A DNA stretch of 64,000 nt, taken from NCBI RefSeq assembly GCF_016859285.1, contig NC_053407.1:23610857-23674856 (forward strand). Direction: 5' to 3'. Shown piece after piece: positions 34,301 to 47,814 of the stretch. The notes beneath the pieces were generated by a model that saw only the letters and a program-made list of their open reading frames with translations, made no database searches and was not told the DNA's origin. Position numbers and translations under genes: made by a program. Numbering within the stretch: position 1 is the first letter of the stretch; each line of letters opens with the position of its first letter. Source of the DNA: Xiphias gladius (lineage: Eukaryota; Chordata; Actinopteri; Istiophoriformes; Xiphiidae).

Positions 34301-37128
34301 TAAATGGGGCCTGAGCTTTTTCAGCAGGTTTTTCCAGAGGAGTACAGTCGTGTTTTGGTGCTAAGTTGGATGATCAAAGTTGGCAAGTATGTTGTGAATG
34401 TTTTTTTCTTGCTGTGGATAGACATGGCAGACTAGAAGAAGACAAAAATTGGACTTCAGCTACGATAAAGTGGATGATACCAGTAGCTTAAGCTAACTTT
34501 AAAAGTCTTAATTAATTCCTCTAAGTTGCGAGCTCTTATTTATTTTTTGTCTTGTTTTTGTTTGTTAGTTCTGTCCTGATTTTACTTTTGTTTTTGTTTT
34601 TTTTTGGGGTTTTTTTTTGGTTTTTTTTTTTTGGTTTTTTTCACAGTGGGTGACTTTGACAAGATCTGGCGCGAGCACTGTGAGGATGAGCAGACGCTGA
34701 GTGAGTACGCCCTCGCCATGAAGAATCTTGCAGACAACCACTGGACCAAAAACTGCGAAGGAGAGGGACGCATCGAATGGTGTCGCAGGTATGGCTGACT
34801 TCAGATGTCTTGCAGCTGCGAGTTTTAGACCTTGTGACAGTGAAATCTGACTCCTCTAAACCTGTGGGACATGTTTTATGTGACGAGTCACCCTCACTTT
34901 CACAGCAAGGTTTAAAGCAATGTTTTGATTCCACTTCCGCAGTGTCTGTCAAGAATATTTTTTGGATGGTGGGATGAAAAGAATGTTAGAAAAGGATGAG
35001 AAAAGTGCCACGCATGTCATGGATCTTACTGCAGCATCTGTCAGCGCCCAACCGTACAGCACCATCCCCAGGTAAGTTATAGTGTTAGTATTTGTCCATT
35101 TATCTACCATAAATGTAGATCCTAGAATTTATGTCCCAATTCCAAACTAGTTGTAAAAAGTATACACTATATACTGATCTTTATAGTGCACAGTTCTTGA
35201 AGTTAGCATATAAGACATTAACACTGCTTATGTTCTGATTATCGTCTATTTATCTCTGTCTACTGCCTAAGACTTTGCTACAATTAAAATTCTGAAGCCC
35301 TACTAATGGCCCCTACAGTCTGCAGTGTATATTATACACAATATAAAAGTGCAGAATATTTAAATGTACTTCTGATTTTGCCGTTGTTAGAGCCTTGCTG
35401 CTAAGGAATGGAATATAAAGTTTGATCTCAAGATCATCCCTACTTCAATCAGGTAGCATGAAAATATTCGGCAATGTCAACAGAGAAGAAAACATTCTTC
35501 GAACACGTTCTGGCAGAGCAGGGAGAAAAGTATATTAGTTAGTTTAATTAGTAGGCATTTAAGTTTTAAATGCCTCTTAAATCGCTGCAATTTAGTGTTA
35601 ATCTCCATGTCAATTTTGAGATTTGTAAGTAGAAAGCTAGAAGCTGTTGGATAGAATAACTGACAGATCAGTCGGCATCGTTATCTGTTGCGGAACACAG
35701 ACGCAAAAAAATAACTCTGACCGCTGTATTTCTAATACACTCATTTATAGGTCCCATTTTACATGCTTATCAAGCGTGTCTCATAAAAATACATTGTCAC
35801 TGATTGTAGTCTGATAATTGAAATGGGGGTTTTCTCTTACATATAAAAAAGTATCTACGGTTGTGTCAACACCGACACGCTCCTCACCTTGCCCTCGTGA
35901 TTGTATTTTCTTTTTATTTCTTTAAAACGTACCTTCTGCAACATGTAGCTGTTGGATACAAAAGTTGCATGTCTGTTTTCCAAAAAGCCACTTCTTTTTA
36001 ATACCGACTGTACAAACAGTTAAGCACATTATGTGCGGGGAAGTTTTGCTACAGCTGACTCTTCTTCCACATTTCTGTTGCAGTTCAATCTCTCAGCTGG
36101 GGAAAATGCGTCTCCTTGACGTGGGAAGCTGCTTCAACCCTTTCTTGAAGTTTGATGAATTCCTTACAGTTGGTATTGATATAGTGCCTGCAGTTGAGGT
36201 ATGAGTGCGTATTCATTCTGTTCACCAATAAAGAGCATGACTTTTTCCTGTCTGGTTTCTCGGTGATGGCATTACCAAGCAAGAGCAACACCAGAAATGA
36301 CTCATATAGGCGTACCGGTGTTGTGGTTAGGCATTCTCTGTGAACAAATTTAGCAGAAAGCAGAACAAAGAGCGCTGCACATTCTGCAGCTGCAAGTCAT
36401 GAAACTAAATGAGTGGCGTGACATTGGTGTTGGGTTTTAAAAACTTACATTTGGACCATGATTTATGCTCATTTTCCACCTCTTCTCTCCTCCAGAGTGT
36501 ATACAAGTGTGACTTCCTCAACCTTCAGCTCCAGCAGCCTCTCCAGCTGGCAGGTGATGCGGTAGAGGCCTTCCTCCGACAGCTCCACAACCCCATCGAC
36601 GCTCTGCCTGCTCAGCTTTTCCACGTGGTGGTCTTCTCGCTGCTCCTCTCCTACTTCCCCTCACCATACCAGCGCTGGATCTGCTGCAAGAAGGCTCACG
36701 AGCTGCTGGAGTTGCACGGCCTGCTGCTCATCATCACACCTGACTCGTCCCACCAAAACCGCCACGCCCTCATGATGCGCAGCTGGCGCGTCGCGGTGGA
36801 GTCGCTGGGTTTCAAGCGCTACAAATACGTCAAGTATTCCCACATGCATCTCATCGCTTTCCGGAAGGTTTCCCTGGCCACCACCAGCGACCTGGTGTCA
36901 CGCAACTACCCCGAGATGCTCTACATCCCTCAGGACTTCCACTCCAATGAGGAGGAAGACTGTGCCGACGTGCCCGTGCAGGTGCGCTCCGAGTTTGAGG
37001 ATGACCAGCTGGCTTGGGGCTTCACGGAGCTACCTGACACGCCCTACGATTCTGATTCTGGGGAGAGCCAGAGCAGCTCAGTGCCTGGCTTCCATGAGCT
37101 AGAGGACCCCATCCTGCTTCAGAGCTAG
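31397..37128 (+). CDS. bmt2: BMT2/SAMTOR, S-adenosylmethionine sensor upstream of mTORC1
   Basis: SAMTOR binds S-adenosylmethionine and, when SAM is low, binds GATOR1-KICSTOR to repress mTORC1 at the lysosome. The fold is a class I methyltransferase. Five exons: 31397-31556, 34647-34788, 34943-35071, 36084-36198, 36496-37128, all phases agreeing, 392 residues. Features: an acidic N-terminus, a first helical region ([29 protein letters not shown]), the SAM-binding motif I ([13 protein letters not shown]) with the following acidic strand (TVGIDIVPA), then [18 protein letters not shown] and [15 protein letters not shown], which match the vertebrate family closely. The C-terminus ends in an acidic, Ser-rich tail. 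Exon 2 is preceded by an unusually long T/G tract. The neighbour tmem168 matches human 7q31. Confidence 0.95.
31557..34646. other. bmt2 intron 1
   Basis: A 3.1-kb intron with no gene. It contains T-rich tracts (32516-32534) and, immediately upstream of exon 2 (about 34550-34640), a long T tract broken only by G pairs, which forms an extended polypyrimidine region. Confidence 0.6.
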
Positions 37129-37342
37129 GCTACACCCCCCCCCCCCCCAACCTCCCTCCTTTTCTCTACGTAACTGTCACCTCCCCTTCAACTGCTGCGC
37201 TGCCAAATTTAACCTGCTGCATTCTTCTCCAACTTCTCCTCCCTCTCCTCAAAACAACGCAGTTTGCACAGTGTGAAAGAGAAGTTTACAGATTATTTTC
37301 GCATATCCACACTCTACTGAGTGCACACGTGTGTGTGTGTAT

Positions 37343-37345
<3 letters not shown>

Positions 37346-37378
<33 letters not shown>

Positions 37379-37400
37379 ACACACATACACATACACACAC
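37346..37400. repeat. CA microsatellite with CATA interruptions
   Basis: Interrupted CA tract in the bmt2 3' UTR, about 220 bases after the stop codon. Confidence 0.85.
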
Positions 37401-39728
37401 TAAGATGGATATATTTTGATAAATAGCTAGGTTTTTTAAGAGTTGGAAAGTGAATGCCCTTAAGAAATCTTAACTCCCTTCTCCCTGATTTCCATCCCAT
37501 CTTCAAATCAGCTCTCAATAACAAAAGTCAGCGTGTCTACATTCTGTACTCAGTCTCTATTTGAATAAGCTAGTGTGGCAGGCTGCTTCATATAAAAGCC
37601 AAATACAGAAACCCAAGCGGTCTGATAGGAGTTTGATTGCACTGGAGAGGCTGGAATGGAACGACTGGACTTGGTACGCTTGCTTCTGTCACAGTCATGC
37701 GGCTAGATTTTCTGAAAATTCTTGATGTGCATTTAGTTTTCCAAGACAAAACGAAGAAGTTCATTGTTTTGAAATATATATTCTCAACAGTCTAAACATT
37801 GGTGTCGTCCAGTGTAAAGTGTGGCAATGCCATTTTAACTTGGCATCCTCTGAACGATTTGTGTATCTTTTACAAGAAAGTGGTATTTGTAGCATTTTAA
37901 AACATTTTCAGAACCATACAGTAGGAGTATTACTAGGTTTACTAATGTGAAACTGTAACTGTGTTTACATTGTGTAACAAGGTACGAGTGCTTAAAAGTA
38001 GGTATTACACTTTTTTCCTCCTCTCATTGTCTTCACAGATATGAATTATCTCCGGTTAGATTTCCAGTACATTTTTTTTTTTTAAATTCTCAAACAGAGA
38101 AATAGTACAACACTTCAAGTCAGTGACCCATATCAAGTGGACTTTACAGCACCGGTATCCTCTGACACAATTTTGTAATTTTGATGTGACAATACAGTAA
38201 GTACTCTGCCTCCAAAAATATCCAGATCTGAGCTCCTCACAGTCAGAAAATTCACCTCGACGGAAGAGATTTGCACTAATTTACTGTTTTGTCATACAGA
38301 ACCTCTGAAACAGGTGAGATACTGTAGATTTTAGCAATAGTAAGCAAGAACAGATCTGACGATACTGTATCCTGTGGGGGGAGGTTTTAGATAAAGACAC
38401 TAGGAGGTGAAATTTTAGCGTGTGTTCATGCCTGTCCCTGAACAGGCCGAGTGTGTGGGTGTGGTTGGGTTTGTCAGTGTGAATGAAGGAATGAATTTCA
38501 TTGACTTTTTTTTATTTTTTTATTTTTTTATTTTTTGGTGTGTGGCACTTTATCACTGATCCCAAAAGGGTGTCACGAAATGTAATTATTTTCCTATGAT
38601 GACAGTTTTACAACCAATACGATGGGCCCATAACATAATACCAGTAAGTCTAAGGTGCCTTCTTTGTTCACATTTATGTTGAAAGCAAACTTTCATGCCC
38701 CTGGAGAAAATGAAATTCATACCTTTCAACAAAAGATATCAGGCTTCTTTTGACTAACAGTGCATACCAACTATCCAGTCCTCCTTTGTCATATTAGTAG
38801 TTAACAAGAAACATTTTCAGTGTTGCAGTGTGTTGTTGCCATTCCCATATCATTTTCCAGTAATGCACATCTCTGCTGATATCTCCTCTGTTTTAACAGA
38901 AAGAAAAAAAACATTTAACAGTACCATACATATTCAGACTCTGAAGAAGTGTGTTTTGTGACTGATTGGTGTATTTGTCTTCCAATGTTTCTTTTGGCCC
39001 ATTTGCATGAGATGGTTCATCCTCATTATCAACATTTTCAACAATGCAGAACAATGTGTGCTTATAGTATGGTTGTATTTCTCTTTTATAAAAGATTTAA
39101 ATGTAAAGTGTCTGTGTGAGGTTTTTTTTTCTTGTATATTGTGCCTTTGTCTTTGAACATTCATATATTACTCTGGCTACTGCTTATGAGGTTAGGAAGG
39201 GGCAATTGTGACCCAGGAGATAAGGTTGGTCATTGCCTGGCAGTTCTTTTAATACACTGAAAATATTTAACACCAGTAGAGGCTGAAACATGTATAAAGC
39301 AGGGTTCTGTATCATGAGGCAGGAATATTTCACTATATGAAGTAATACTGTACATTATGCGAAGTCTATATTATTCCTAGCCTTTAAGGCCCTTAAGACA
39401 CAGATATCATGTCCTCTTTGGGTTTTTTTTTTTTTTTTCAGGAAATGTTTAGATTAATAGAGACCTGTGGGGGGAGTTACTAGTGGAACCCCTTCAAATC
39501 TGGAACTTGGAAAGGAATAATTAAGTTCGTCCCATGACAGTTAGAACCCAAACATTTCTGAGTGTAAAAGTTTGTTCTTGACCCTTAAAAAAACCATCTT
39601 AACTCAAGGTGGGACGTCAGTCATGGGTGGGTTATGAGAAAATCTGCTCTTGGGTACAGACGGGTAAAAGGCCCCAGCCCTAGAACTCCCAGACTGTAAG
39701 AGTCGACTACAAGTTTTTCAGTAGTTTG

Positions 39729-39845
39729 GTGTCTCTTTATGGTCATTTTTTTTGTGTGTTTTTACTGTCATTTTCTGTCTCTTTGTGGTTGTTTTCTGTC
39801 TCTTCGTGGTCATTTTTCACCTCTTTGTAGTCATTGTGTGTCTTT
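39729..39845. repeat. degenerate minisatellite, about 20-27 bp unit
   Basis: Four to five imperfect copies of a motif like 'tgtctctttgtggtcatttt', between bmt2 and tmem168. Similar arrays are common in teleost genomes. Confidence 0.65.
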
Positions 39846-40560
39846 TAACTGAGCTCTATCGCTTTCAAACAAGAAATATCAGCAGTCTTCATACGGGGGC
39901 TCTGGTCCTGAGGACCCCCTGACTCCTCGGACCCCTGGGCATGTGCTCGGTAGAGGCCGCTTTCGGTTACACATCCATCCAAGGTCCACATGAGATGCGC
40001 TTTAAAGTTTAAAGTCAGCTCATAAATCAATTTTGAGTTAAAACCACCTTGGTCTAAGAAACATTCCTCAATTAAATCTATAAGACCAACAGACAGATGA
40101 AAATATCAGATATTTGAGATTGAAAAACACGGATTGGATTTTTAACATTGGCGGAACGCTTTTGACCCTTAGCGCTTGCCGTAGTCGGAGACAGCGTAAT
40201 GGCAACCCTGTCTGACTCAAAACTTTTGACGCGACAAACTTTTTGAACTGCTATGTCTTTCACACTCCTGGCAGCTGGTTTCAGGCAGCTCCATCTTGTA
40301 CTTTTTAAAGCCGCGTCGACCGCCAGTTGAAACGAAGGCCAAACGGCGATCTTCAAGATGTGAATATGTGTGCTGCTAACTTTAAGTGCTCCAAAGATGC
40401 ATCGCCGATAGCTAACGGTAGCTAAGCTAGCCACTCAGCAAAGTTAGCTGAAGTTGTTGCGTGTGTCGCGGGATTTCAAATGTCATACCGGACAGCAAAC
40501 CGACGCTAACTCATCAACGCGCCTGTTTTTGGCTTTGGTCGGTTGGTGTTTCATATCAAA

Positions 40561-43500
40561 ATGTGTCGCTTCCTGCGCTACTGTATCAGCCACTGCCTTC
40601 ATGCAGCGATGACCCGGCTGGAAGAGGTCAACGGAGAGGTGAGCATGTGGTCGTCGGTCCGGTGGCTGGGCTACCTGTCCGGTCTCAACCTGCTGGTCGC
40701 CCTGTTCCTGGGGCTCTACGTCCGGTGGGAGAAGACCGCGGACTCCACTCTTCTTGTCATTTTCGTGTTGGCTCTGTGTGTCCTGGGGATAGCATGCGTA
40801 TTGTACTACTACTTCAACATGGAGAGGATCAGCCACAGCCTGCTCCACCTGTGGTTCGGCTTTCTGCTGGGTCTGCTTTGCCTCATCGACAGCCCCGTCC
40901 TGGAGGCCGACGTGAAGGAGCAGGCGGCCAACTACATGCTGCTGGCCAGTGCGACCCTGAGGACGCTGTGGGCGCTCCTGGAGAGACTGCTGGGATGTGT
41001 CAGGTACCGCCCTGCCGTCCTCACCTCGGCAGAGCGGCTGGAGCTGGCGGGCTTCGCCAGCGCCAGCGCGGCGCTGCTCCTCCAGAAGTCCCTGAGCGTG
41101 ATGGTGCTGCTGGTGGCGCTGGCCACGGTCATGGTTGCCCTCCGGATGAAGGTGGTCCTGGCTCCTGCAAACTTGACCTGCTTCGCCGTCCTCACCGCGG
41201 AGCTGTTCTTCAAGTCTCTGAACATCACCACCAACCCGTTCGCCGTCGCCTGCTTCTTCAGCCAGCTCATCTGCGACCCTCTGCTGGATTTCTACTTCAG
41301 CGGTCTCTCTGTGACCGAGCGCTGGCAGCCTTTCCTGGCCTGGAGGGGCCTGTGGCGCCGGCTGTCTCTCCTGCCTCTGCTGGTGGTGGAGGTGAGCCTC
41401 ATCATCCTGGCCTCTGGGAAGCTGACGGACCTGGACCAGTGGTACTTGATGATCCCGGGCTTTGTGGTGTGTCTGCTCTTCTGGTCCATCTGCCACTTGG
41501 TGTTTGTCATCACTGTGTGGAGCTTTCACACCAAGCTCAGTGATTGTCAGAGGCTGTGCTTGTCGCAGGGGTCATGGTTCAGCGGACTGGACAAGGTCAT
41601 GGCCTCAAAGGGCATGAGACACTTCTGCCTCATTTCGGAACCCCTGGTGCTCTTCACGCTGGTGACAACTGTTGCTGTTGCTGCTCTTTGTTGGCAGGTA
41701 TGGGCAGCCGGACAACACATGTACTTTACAAGGAGACATCACTTATGAATGGCTTAATATCACAGGGCATTGTGGTGGCATTTTCAAAAGAAAAGCATGC
41801 TGCAGATAGGGAAATACTATTAAAAAGTAAGATAAACTGCCTTCAGGCTGTAAGTAATGATTTTTTTTCAATTTAAGCTGTCAGTTATTTTTCACTTAAC
41901 TGTTTAGTCTATAAAATGTGAAAAATGCTCATCACAAGTTCCCAGATCCCAATTTTTTTGGCCTAAGCAATAGTCCCAACCCAAAGGCATTCAGTTTACA
42001 GTGATATGAAACAGACAAAAGCAGCAAATCATCAAACTGAAGGAGCAACAACCAGCAAATGTTTGGTATTTTGTTCGACAAATGATTTAAACAATTATAT
42101 CAAGATTATTGTATCAAGTACTACACTGCAAAAAGTGTCAAATTAATACCTCGCCAGCATCTAATCAACAATTGCCATATTTACATTAGGGACCTATTTT
42201 TTAGGAGCATACTCTTGATTCCAATCTAAACTTGAAGATTGTGCTAAATTGTTGCATTGTAGATTCGTGGTGCATATGTTTGTGTTATGTGCTCCTTCAC
42301 CGAAGTTTCCTTCTCGTCCATTCAATTCTAAACCAGTCTTTCATTGACTCATAAATGTGCTCTGCAGGCCTCCAGCAGCATCTTTGTGAGCATGTTTCTG
42401 CTCATCCTGTCTCTGGAGTCCCTGTTCCACGGGCTTTTCCACGAGCTCGGGAACAGCCTGGGAGGAACCTGTGTGGGCTACGCATTGGTCATCCCCACCA
42501 ACTACTGCAGGTAGTGTGTAATGTAATGTATGACCGCTGGCAAGAGAAGGGAACAGTTACCAGCTGTGTTTAGGTAGACTGTGTGACCCAACCAGGATGT
42601 AAGTCAAGTAAAAAAAGAATTGCCATGATGTGTTGGCAGTTGGAAGAGCTAAAGGTCAAAATATTCCCCAGCTTAACATCAGTATTTTGTGTGTTGTCGT
42701 TCCTGATCATTTTGTGCATCTTGCCACACAACAGTAAGACATAGCTGGACTATGCTATTTCCTGTGCCGAGTTTTGATTCGATTCACTCACTTTAAGTCC
42801 TTCATTTTTGTTTGCTTGTCCTGTAGCCTTGATGGTCAGCCCATGCTGCTGCCTCCGGGCCAGGTGCAGGAGCTGAACACGCGCTCTACGGGCATTTTGA
42901 ACAACGCGCAGCGTTTCTTCGCCCACCACCTGATTGAGATTTTCGGCTGTGACTATTCCACCAGCGGGGTGACTCTAGAGGCCCTGCAGGCCAAGATCAA
43001 ATCCTTCTTGGAGCTCCGCACAGCAGACGGGCCTCGCCACGACACCTACGTGATCTTCTACAGCGGTCACACCCACAGAACTGGAGAGTGGGCACTGGCA
43101 GGTGAGAGGAGTATCAATTTTGTGTCAATAACTGACCTTTCAATGCTAAAAAAAATACAAGTTGGGGATGCACAATTAATTGCATTGTAATTGTGATCAT
43201 AACATTGTCTAGATGGGCAACCTGCAAGTTTAATGTAACTGCATTTTCTATGTAAGGTTAAAGTCTTTTTATTTGGTTGTATGCTGTAGTGGCACTATTA
43301 TAATAACAGAGTCTAGTTTTATTTGTAATCAGCCCCAAAAAGTTAATAATTGAAGTTGGTTTTCTGACATTTTAAAAATGTTCCATTGTATCATAAATTC
43401 TGTTCCCAAAAACTAATGAATATTCCTGATAAATAATTTTTTTTTCCGATATTGACCAAAACAATCAGCATTATTATTTGGCCATAAATGCACAGCCCTG

Positions 43501-44762
43501 TTATAAGGATCTAGTGTTGCAAATGTATTACTGAGTTTAGTGGTGTCTGAAGCGGCATTTAGACCGAGGGAAACTGAAACTAAATCAAGTCTAATGTTGG
43601 TTTAGGTGAGGCCTGCAGCTGCTATAGTCAGGATGAACCAACCCTCATACTGTATTTAATGGTAGGAGAAAGTCTGGGATACATAATTCCCTTTTTAAAA
43701 AACAAACTCTGTGGTTATTTTCGTAGCTTAGAACCCTCCCAAAATTTCCCTAAATTAGTAAGTTAAAAACAGTAATTTGTTTTTTACAGGTCAATATAGC
43801 TGTAGTCAAATAGGAACAGTTCTTATACAGGAAATGGACAACAGAGATTTCCTCATGTGTTATTTAAAACTAGGCCAATAAAATAGTCAGATAAGCAGTA
43901 TCTACAATCTTTAAGCATTTCTTTTCATGTTTCTTCACTCTTAGATGATTATTGTGTGGTCAAGATTTCACGCTTCTTTTTTGAAGCAAGGCGAAAAAGA
44001 AAAAAAAAAAGACAGAAATGACCTTAACCACTTTCTTGGTTGTAATTTATTGTTTATTTAACATGGACAATGCACAGTGCATTTTTTTTTTTTACACCAT
44101 TTATAGCTAAAAGCTAGTTTTCATCAGTAGACCCTGGACAGAAGCTGCTCATTCTACTCATGCACTTTCTGTCAGTGTGACCTGTAACGTGCCGGTCTCT
44201 GTGTTCATCATCAGGAGGAGACACTCTTCGCCTCGATCACATCTTGGAGTGGTGGAGGGAGAAGAACAGCAGCTGCTGTTCCCGCCTAATCCTGGTGCTC
44301 GACTGCGACAACTCGTTGTCGTGGGTGAGGCAGGTCAGGAATGTGGAGGGTCTGTACGTGGCCGTGCAGGGAGCGACGCTCGCCAGAGTGACAGATGTCG
44401 AGCTGCAGGACCTCCCGCAGCTCGGGGACTTCACTTCTCAGTGGGTGGAGTATAACTGCAACTCAAACAGTGACATCCAGTGGTCGGAGAGGGGCAGGCA
44501 GGTTTCTGCCGCCTACGGTATCTCCAAACACTGGAGCGACTACACGCTGCACCTGCCAACCGGAAGTGACGTCACCAACCACTGGCGCATGTACTTTCCC
44601 CGGATGACCTACCCGGTGGTCCAGTTGGCAGTGTGGTGCAGCAGCCTGAACCTGCTGTGGATCTGCAGCGTCTTCCTGCGCTGTCTCAAGAGAGTCAAGC
44701 TCAACTGGTTTCCACCAGCGATACTGGACACTGGCCAAGGCTTCAAACTGGTCAGATCTTAG
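40561..44762 (+). CDS. tmem168: transmembrane protein 168
   Basis: A multi-pass membrane protein of the TMEM168 family; its biochemical role is unclear, though human variants have been linked to cardiac sodium-channel handling. Four exons: 40561-41697, 42368-42510, 42827-43101, 44215-44762, with matching phases and 700 residues (human 697). Exon 1 holds about nine to ten hydrophobic segments (for example [20 protein letters not shown]) and the family block [12 protein letters not shown]. Exon 2 carries [13 protein letters not shown]. Exon 3 has RRFF-type QRFFAHH and [16 protein letters not shown]. Exon 4 has [23 protein letters not shown] and the strongly conserved C-terminal end [13 protein letters not shown] chose ATG 40561 (MCRFLRYC) because it aligns with the human start. 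A poly(A) signal AATAAA lies at 45649. It is convergent with ptdss2. Confidence 0.95.
41872..42125. repeat. dispersed ATTAATC-ended repeat copy
   Basis: A diverged copy of the family at 7503 and 47815 ('tagtctataaaatgtgaaaaatg', 'cattcagtttacagtgatatgaa'), in tmem168 intron 1. Confidence 0.5.
43155..43320. repeat. probable dispersed repeat fragment in tmem168 intron 3
   Basis: The segment starting 'gatgcacaattaattgcattg' resembles a common fish repeat with AATTAAT/CGATTAAT-like ends. Boundaries and class are uncertain. Confidence 0.3.
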
Positions 44763-45648
44763 AGATACGAAGAGGGCTATTGTTATTTGTAGAATCAATT
44801 ACACACAAAATACGCTCTAAACCTAATGTAAAATAGGCAGCTACTGAATCAAACATTGTCGCCGCTAACCAGTGTCCTTTTTGTTACTGCAAAACTAATC
44901 ACTTAGTTACTGATTGGTGCATTTTAAAAGTTTGTCTTTTCAGTACCAGTTTTTATACTCTTCGCAAGTTGTTTTATTAATGTGTGTTTTTAGCTTTGAT
45001 TTAGCGATCTTAACATCCCCCTCAAACATATGTTAATTTGTGGGATGAAACTGAGCACATGTACATTATTTTTGCACATTTTTGCATTGCATTTACTGTT
45101 ACATACATTTGCATTGGTGCCTTTTACCATAAAAAAAACACCAAAGAACATCAAGCTCACTTGGCTGACATTCTCAACATTTAAAGCAAAGAGGCTGTGG
45201 TACATTCTCAGAGGAAAATCTCAGGCATAAATTATATTCCAGGCAGTCTTTTTCTAGAGCTTAAAATTGTATATTACACATTTTCATAGTGAAATGATTC
45301 CTCTTATACTCCTCTGTACTTCACTATGCATTTTCTGCTCATAGATTTGAGCACAAATTTTTTGCACTGCTTAATGCTTTTTTTTGGGGGGGGGGGGGTT
45401 ATATCCTCTTCAGCTGCTTGAGGGGGTCCAGAAAAAGTTGTAAAACTGTACTGATGAATGCAGTACATGCAGAGATGTGAACAAACTACAATATTTATCC
45501 CACACTAAACTCCAGGAGTTAAATGCATCGCACAATGACATGGGTTTTCTTTCTGGGGTTTGTTGGAGTTTATGGGCTATGCAAGATTGTTCTGATCAGT
45601 TTTATGTGTGTGCAAAGAGATTAGCTGTAAGAATGGATGAAACTATGC

Positions 45649-45654
45649 AATAAA
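45649..45654 (+). other. candidate poly(A) signal of tmem168
   Basis: AATAAA about 890 bases after the stop codon; the first canonical hexamer I found downstream on this strand. Confidence 0.5.
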
Positions 45655-46119
45655 AGACGAGTGGGACAGCTCATTGGATACATTCTGCCATTAACTAAAT
45701 GAAGTAGCTTAATTCATGTGTCAGGCACCAGGAGAATGACAAGTATCTAATCTTCTATTCATTAATAGTAAATGGTCTAAACTAGGTAACACTTTTTTTA
45801 TGGGGCTGCTATTTCCTAAAACTTTCTTGAAAATTTCGGAAAGAATTTATGTAATTTGGCTTTAGTTACAGGGAAAACAGAAAGTTTCGAGACTGTTAAG
45901 TTTAAAAAGTTTTCCAGAAAGATTTCCTTGAATGAACTGCTCCTTTTAAACCCAAATAAATATCTTTCGCTATTCCTTTATTATTGGAAATTTTAATCTT
46001 CATCTTGCCTGTGGACAAATTTGACGTCGTCAACTGGCCCTAATGATTTTGAAATGACATAGTTACTTTACAGGAAAGTATGAGGAATTTAGAGACCTGT
46101 AAATTAGAATATTACCAAC

Positions 46120-46300
46120 CTGGGAACAGAACAAGGCGCTTCACATTCTCTCTCATTTACCTGTGCACACAAACACCACCGAAGTGTGGGGTTTAGTGTC
46201 CTGGTTACAGCCGTTAACATGCGGACCAGGTAGAGCCGGGGATTGCACCACCAGTCCGACAATCAGCAGGCAACCTGCTCCACTACCTGAAGCATGAGGA
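46120..46300 (-). repeat. SINE-like fragment with tRNA-type promoter boxes (diverged)
   Basis: On the minus strand 'aggtagtggagcaggttgcc', then 'ggtggtgcaatccccggct', resemble the A- and B-box-like parts of a repeat common in teleosts, followed by 'accaggacactaaacccc'. It has no intact tRNA fold. Confidence 0.4.
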
Positions 46301-46695
46301 AACAGTGTTACTATTGTCAAAAAAAAAAAAAAAAAAGCAGCTCCAAAAGAGTGTGACTTGGCCAGAAGAAAATTAGATTACCAACTTTTCTTTGATTATT
46401 ACTGACGATATACTGTAGTATGTGTTAAGCCCCTTTTTCTTTAAGTACCTGCTACTTCACCTTCAAAGTGGAGAGAAAGGTTGAATGGTTTCATGACAAT
46501 CTCGCCTGTTTGTAGAAAAGAAGCCAACAGATACGGTTTACATAGTACATACAGTATCATAGTACTATCACATAACCGCAACAGATGAAAAGCAGTTTAA
46601 AAGTGGGTCAGAATTTAAAGTTACACTCACCTCTTTGTGATGTGATTTGTAAAGGATGAAACAGAGACTCTGCTAAACTCAGGTTTTCGTCAGAT

Positions 46696-46701
46696 TTTAT
46701 T
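46696..46701 (-). other. candidate distal poly(A) signal of ptdss2
   Basis: AATAAA on the minus strand in a context typical of transcript ends (ttttcaataaaatctg). It would give a 3' UTR of about 3.2 kb, so it is tentative. Confidence 0.35.
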
Positions 46702-47464
46702 GAAAACATTATAAAATTCTGTGGTGCAGCAGCATATTTCAGTTTTTAATGATCTTTAACATGTTCACATTTACACAAACCAAGTTGAAAATGGCTTTTA
46801 CAGCAAGTTGCCAATGATCATTGTCAAGGAGACAAGAACACGGGGCGGACACAGTAACAAAAGATCTACCGCCCCCACGTGGCTGCAAATGAAACTACAC
46901 TGAACCCTCAAACACACTAAAGGAAAAGGTCGGGGTTTATTTGTTTTTTGTTTTCTCGGCCAATTCATATTTTGTTCAACAGCTCTTGTATGAGTAGAGT
47001 CTCTGAATTCACCATTTCGTGATTTCAGAGCTGATGTGCAAATTCACGACTTGTGTTGGTTTAAGTCTGTAGTGACTTCAAACGAAAGCACTTCAATCAG
47101 TCCAAGGCGTGATCCCGGAAACAGTGAGGCCCCAGCCCACGTCTAAAACGCTTTCGTTAAAGAAAGGAGGGAAAAAAGCAAACTTCTGAACTTCTACCAA
47201 GTTCTCAAGCGACTGAATCGGCACAGCACAGAATGACGAGTACAAAGTTTGACATATCAGCTAAAGGTTTTAGGGTTTTAAATTTGCACAGCAATCTCTA
47301 TTCAAAAAAGAGGGTGAAATATGCAAACAGTTACAGTCTGGATAAGCATGGATATGAGCTTTGCATAAATTAAAAACTTAAGAACTTCATCTCAGTGTTT
47401 GTGGCAAAATAAACTGATAAATAATGACCATACCCTCTCATTTGAAAAGCAGATTGTGCTTGAT

Positions 47465-47499
47465 TACATTCACAAAAAAAAAAAAAAAAAAAAAAAAAA
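47465..47499. repeat. poly(A) tract
   Basis: A run of about 33 A bases within the inferred ptdss2 3' UTR. Confidence 0.9.
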
Positions 47500-47814
47500 T
47501 CACTATAGTATCTTTGAACACCAGCTTAGTTTTACAACAGGAAAATTTGGAGCTAGATTCACGGACGTCATCTACTTTGTCATCAACTATGTAGTATTTA
47601 GCCACCGGGACACAATGAGTAACACACAGAAGTTTACAACTGATTCTCTTTACAGCCACAAGACCTGAAGAGGACAAAGACTAAAGCTTCTTTTAGAAAC
47701 AGTTTGAATATCTAGCAAGACAAGGGTGTTATTTTCAGTTTGACCGTGTTGGATTTTTTTTTCAACATAAAGCTTATTTTGTTGTATCACTTAAGAAAAG
47801 TTTGGATAATTTCT

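Larger units (their letters stand above)
37129..40560. other. bmt2 3' UTR and intergenic DNA up to tmem168
   Basis: No further gene is seen. I could not find a clean AATAAA to fix the end of bmt2; the UTR may be long. It includes a degenerate minisatellite (39729-39845) and, from about 40140, a GC-richer stretch that is the likely tmem168 promoter/5' UTR. Confidence 0.5.

Noticed and set aside
40483-41529. 348-codon minus-strand frame and a 360-codon alternative plus-strand frame over tmem168 exon 1
   Set aside because: Shadow frames of a GC-rich coding exon; Gln/Arg-rich translation with no family resemblance, while the true frame matches TMEM168 throughout.
46120-46300. Functional tRNA gene
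   Set aside because: Only degenerate A/B-box-like segments; no cloverleaf can be drawn, consistent with a SINE-like fragment.
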